Below are positions 62,119 to 64,000 of a DNA stretch of 64,000 bases, one piece after another. Position numbers and translations under genes: made by a program. Under the pieces are notes generated by a model, which did no database searches, was not told the DNA's origin, and worked only from the letters and a program-made list of their open reading frames with translations. Position 1 is the first letter of the stretch. Each line of letters starts with the position of its first letter. Source of the stretch: Zonotrichia leucophrys gambelii (Eukaryota; Chordata; Aves; Passeriformes; Passerellidae); NCBI RefSeq assembly GCF_028769735.1, contig NC_088171.1, positions 132,387,533 to 132,451,532 of the forward strand, given 5' to 3'.

Positions 62119-63907
62119 TATATGCCCACATGCCCATATGGATATGGGATATGAATAATAAGTAGAACTTATTCTAGTAAATGTCGGGTCCCCTAATTTT
62201 TTGGCACTTTTCTATGAAACAGCTCTTCACTCAGGAATGAAGAGCACGGTTCTCCAAGACTTCAGGAGATGAGGTGAGTCCCAGGAGAAATCTGGAAGTG
62301 AGAGTTTTACTGAGTGTGGCAGACAAGGGCTGTTCCTCTTGTCCTACCCAGCACAGCTTTCGGATTCTGTCAGGGGATGTGACAAGAGCACTGTGAAACT
62401 GATCCAAAGCCCAGAGTACTCCCTGGTCACGGGGACTCTGCTCAGTACCCCTGTGTGGTGCTGAGAGCCTGTGGGGCAGCAGCTCTGTGAGAAAGGAAAT
62501 GTGAGAAAGGATTCATTCTGACTCTTTAAATCAAGCCATTACAGATGATGTTAGGAGGATGGGCCCAATTCACTGAAATGTGAATGACTGTAAATTAATT
62601 AAATTCAGTACAAAACAAGGCTTCAGAAAATGCCAACAAAACACAGTGCCAACACACTGGAATAGGCCAGTCCTGGAACAGGCCTTTTAACATGTTAATA
62701 CTATTATCCTTAAACGTCTGGAAACAAATGATCATTGAAACAATAATAGGAAAATATTCCTGGTTATTAAATAATGAGGAAATCCTTGCTAACACCATCT
62801 GCAGACATCCACTTCAGTAACAATTCATAATGTTTAAGTGTCAAAATAACACCCAGGCGACACTGGTGAACTGACTTCTCTTACTCAGGGTTTGAGCCAA
62901 GTTGTGGCACACCAAGGAAGGCTAACAGTTTCAGCAGACAGATGTGACTCCAATATAACATCTGTTTCAAATGTATAGTTAAAAACAGAAGATAAGAATT
63001 CTTGAGAGGACTCCTGCCTGTATGAATGATAATTTAAAATTATTAAGGCTGTATTGGTGCCACACCAAAGGACTCTCAGGCATATTAGTGTACCAAGCAA
63101 ATGGGGTTTTTTGAGGTATAAAAATGGCCTGTCTGAAACAAATTTTCTACTTCAAAGCTTGCAATTTTCATTTCGGCATATCTTGCATCCTTCTTCTGCT
63201 TTTACTTTTTCTCAGATTATGTTATTCTTTTATTCTTTACTTTGTTTCACAGCATTTTTTGTCCCTTGGAACTGCTTTAACTACAGAGAAAGAAAACATC
63301 CTAGCTGCTATATTTATTAGGTCTCCCTATTATAAATGAAAAAATAATTTAGAATTTGTTTTGAACTTGTCATGTGGCAAGAAGGATGGAAGAACTAATC
63401 AGAACTATCGGATTTGCCAGCCCCTTGTGAAATCTGCTGCATGTCTAAGCTGCTAGGAGGTGGAAAATGAGAATAAAATTAAGGCCCCGCCCATTAAAGG
63501 CACAAGCCTTGGTTCCTGTGTCTTTGCAAAATGGCCATATTTATATTCAATACTGAGTAACAAGGTTTCCAATAATTCCCTCTAAAATGATGCTTTTAAT
63601 AATAACAAAGAGTTAATATTTTAAAGATCGTCCATTTAAGTAATGAGAGCAAAGGCCAAATAATGGAAGGAGTGACTTGAGAAGGACATGGCTGCTCAAC
63701 GTGCGCTGTGTGAGGAAAATCTCTGATCACAAAGTATTCTATTTGCTGCTCTCTGAAATGGAAATATTTGAGAATTCCAGTTTAAACCAAGGAAAATGCC
63801 TGGAGATAAAACCTCAACTATTTTTGCACTCTTTGATGTCAGCTGAAAAGCAAAGGCCAAGCAATCTCAATCTGCAGAGCTGAGCTGAATCTGGAGAGAG
63901 GCATTCC
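62119..63907. other. Intergenic, nothing supported
   Basis: AT-rich sequence without recognised exon or repeat. Confidence 0.5.
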
Positions 63908-63921
63908 TGACTCATGAGTCA
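63908..63921. promoter_or_regulatory. Back-to-back AP-1 sites (14-bp palindrome)
   Basis: TGACTCATGAGTCA consists of two consensus AP-1 heptamers, TGACTCA and TGAGTCA, directly abutting as a perfect palindrome. An enhancer role is inferred only from the motif. Confidence 0.45.
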
Positions 63922-64000
63922 CTTGGTTTATGCCAGCCAGGGCACATCCACACTTAGGCCTGCAACAAGCATTGTGACAGATGCAGGAAATAACAAGCAG

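Noticed and set aside
1..64000. CRISPR arrays, bacterial operons, tRNA or rRNA genes
   Set aside because: None seen; the sequence is vertebrate nuclear DNA. A weak tRNA gene could be missed by eye and would need a covariance-model scan.

Overview
This is vertebrate nuclear DNA, almost certainly from a bird. It has one spliced gene with GT/AG introns, AATAAA poly(A) signals and low gene density. Most recognisable repeats are CR1 LINE fragments with their typical 3' ends, plus a few LTR remnants; no Alu, B1 or L1 was seen. A passerine is a reasonable guess from the well-preserved solo LTR, but this is inference.

Positions 1-8.8 kb hold the 3' end of a cadherin gene on the + strand. Six exons (896-1140, 2883-3013, 3911-4147, 6064-6180, 6287-6403, 7268-7374) join with consistent phases into a 317-residue C-terminal fragment. 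It contains the last cadherin repeats, one membrane span and a cytoplasmic tail of about 24 residues without a catenin-binding domain. The short tail, repeat content and local sequence identify it as CDH17 (LI-cadherin). A 3'UTR with several poly(A) signals follows.

From 8.8 kb to 64 kb I could support no protein-coding gene. The long stretch without exons fits the wide interval known downstream of CDH17 in mammals (towards PDP1), but no neighbouring gene is visible here. The region holds: a three-copy 40-bp minisatellite (13.96 kb); a decayed retroviral LTR followed by a tRNA-Trp-type primer-binding site (about 15.7-16.2 kb); CR1 fragments at 21.1, 22.8, 43.5, 46.5, 46.9, 58.5, 59.6 and 62.0 kb, besides one in a CDH17 intron; a 140-bp inverted repeat (34.27/35.66 kb); a complete solo LTR with a perfect 5-bp target duplication (40.57-41.86 kb); a 234-bp GGGAA array (44.07 kb); a 26-bp perfect palindrome (46.30 kb); an isolated CpG-rich, TATA-containing segment (58.2-58.5 kb); and a double AP-1 palindrome (63.91 kb).

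No new enzymatic or defence system is present. The most useful leads are the CpG-rich promoter candidate, the inverted repeat, the tRNA-Trp-primed ERV remnant and the split CR1 at 58.5-60.65 kb.
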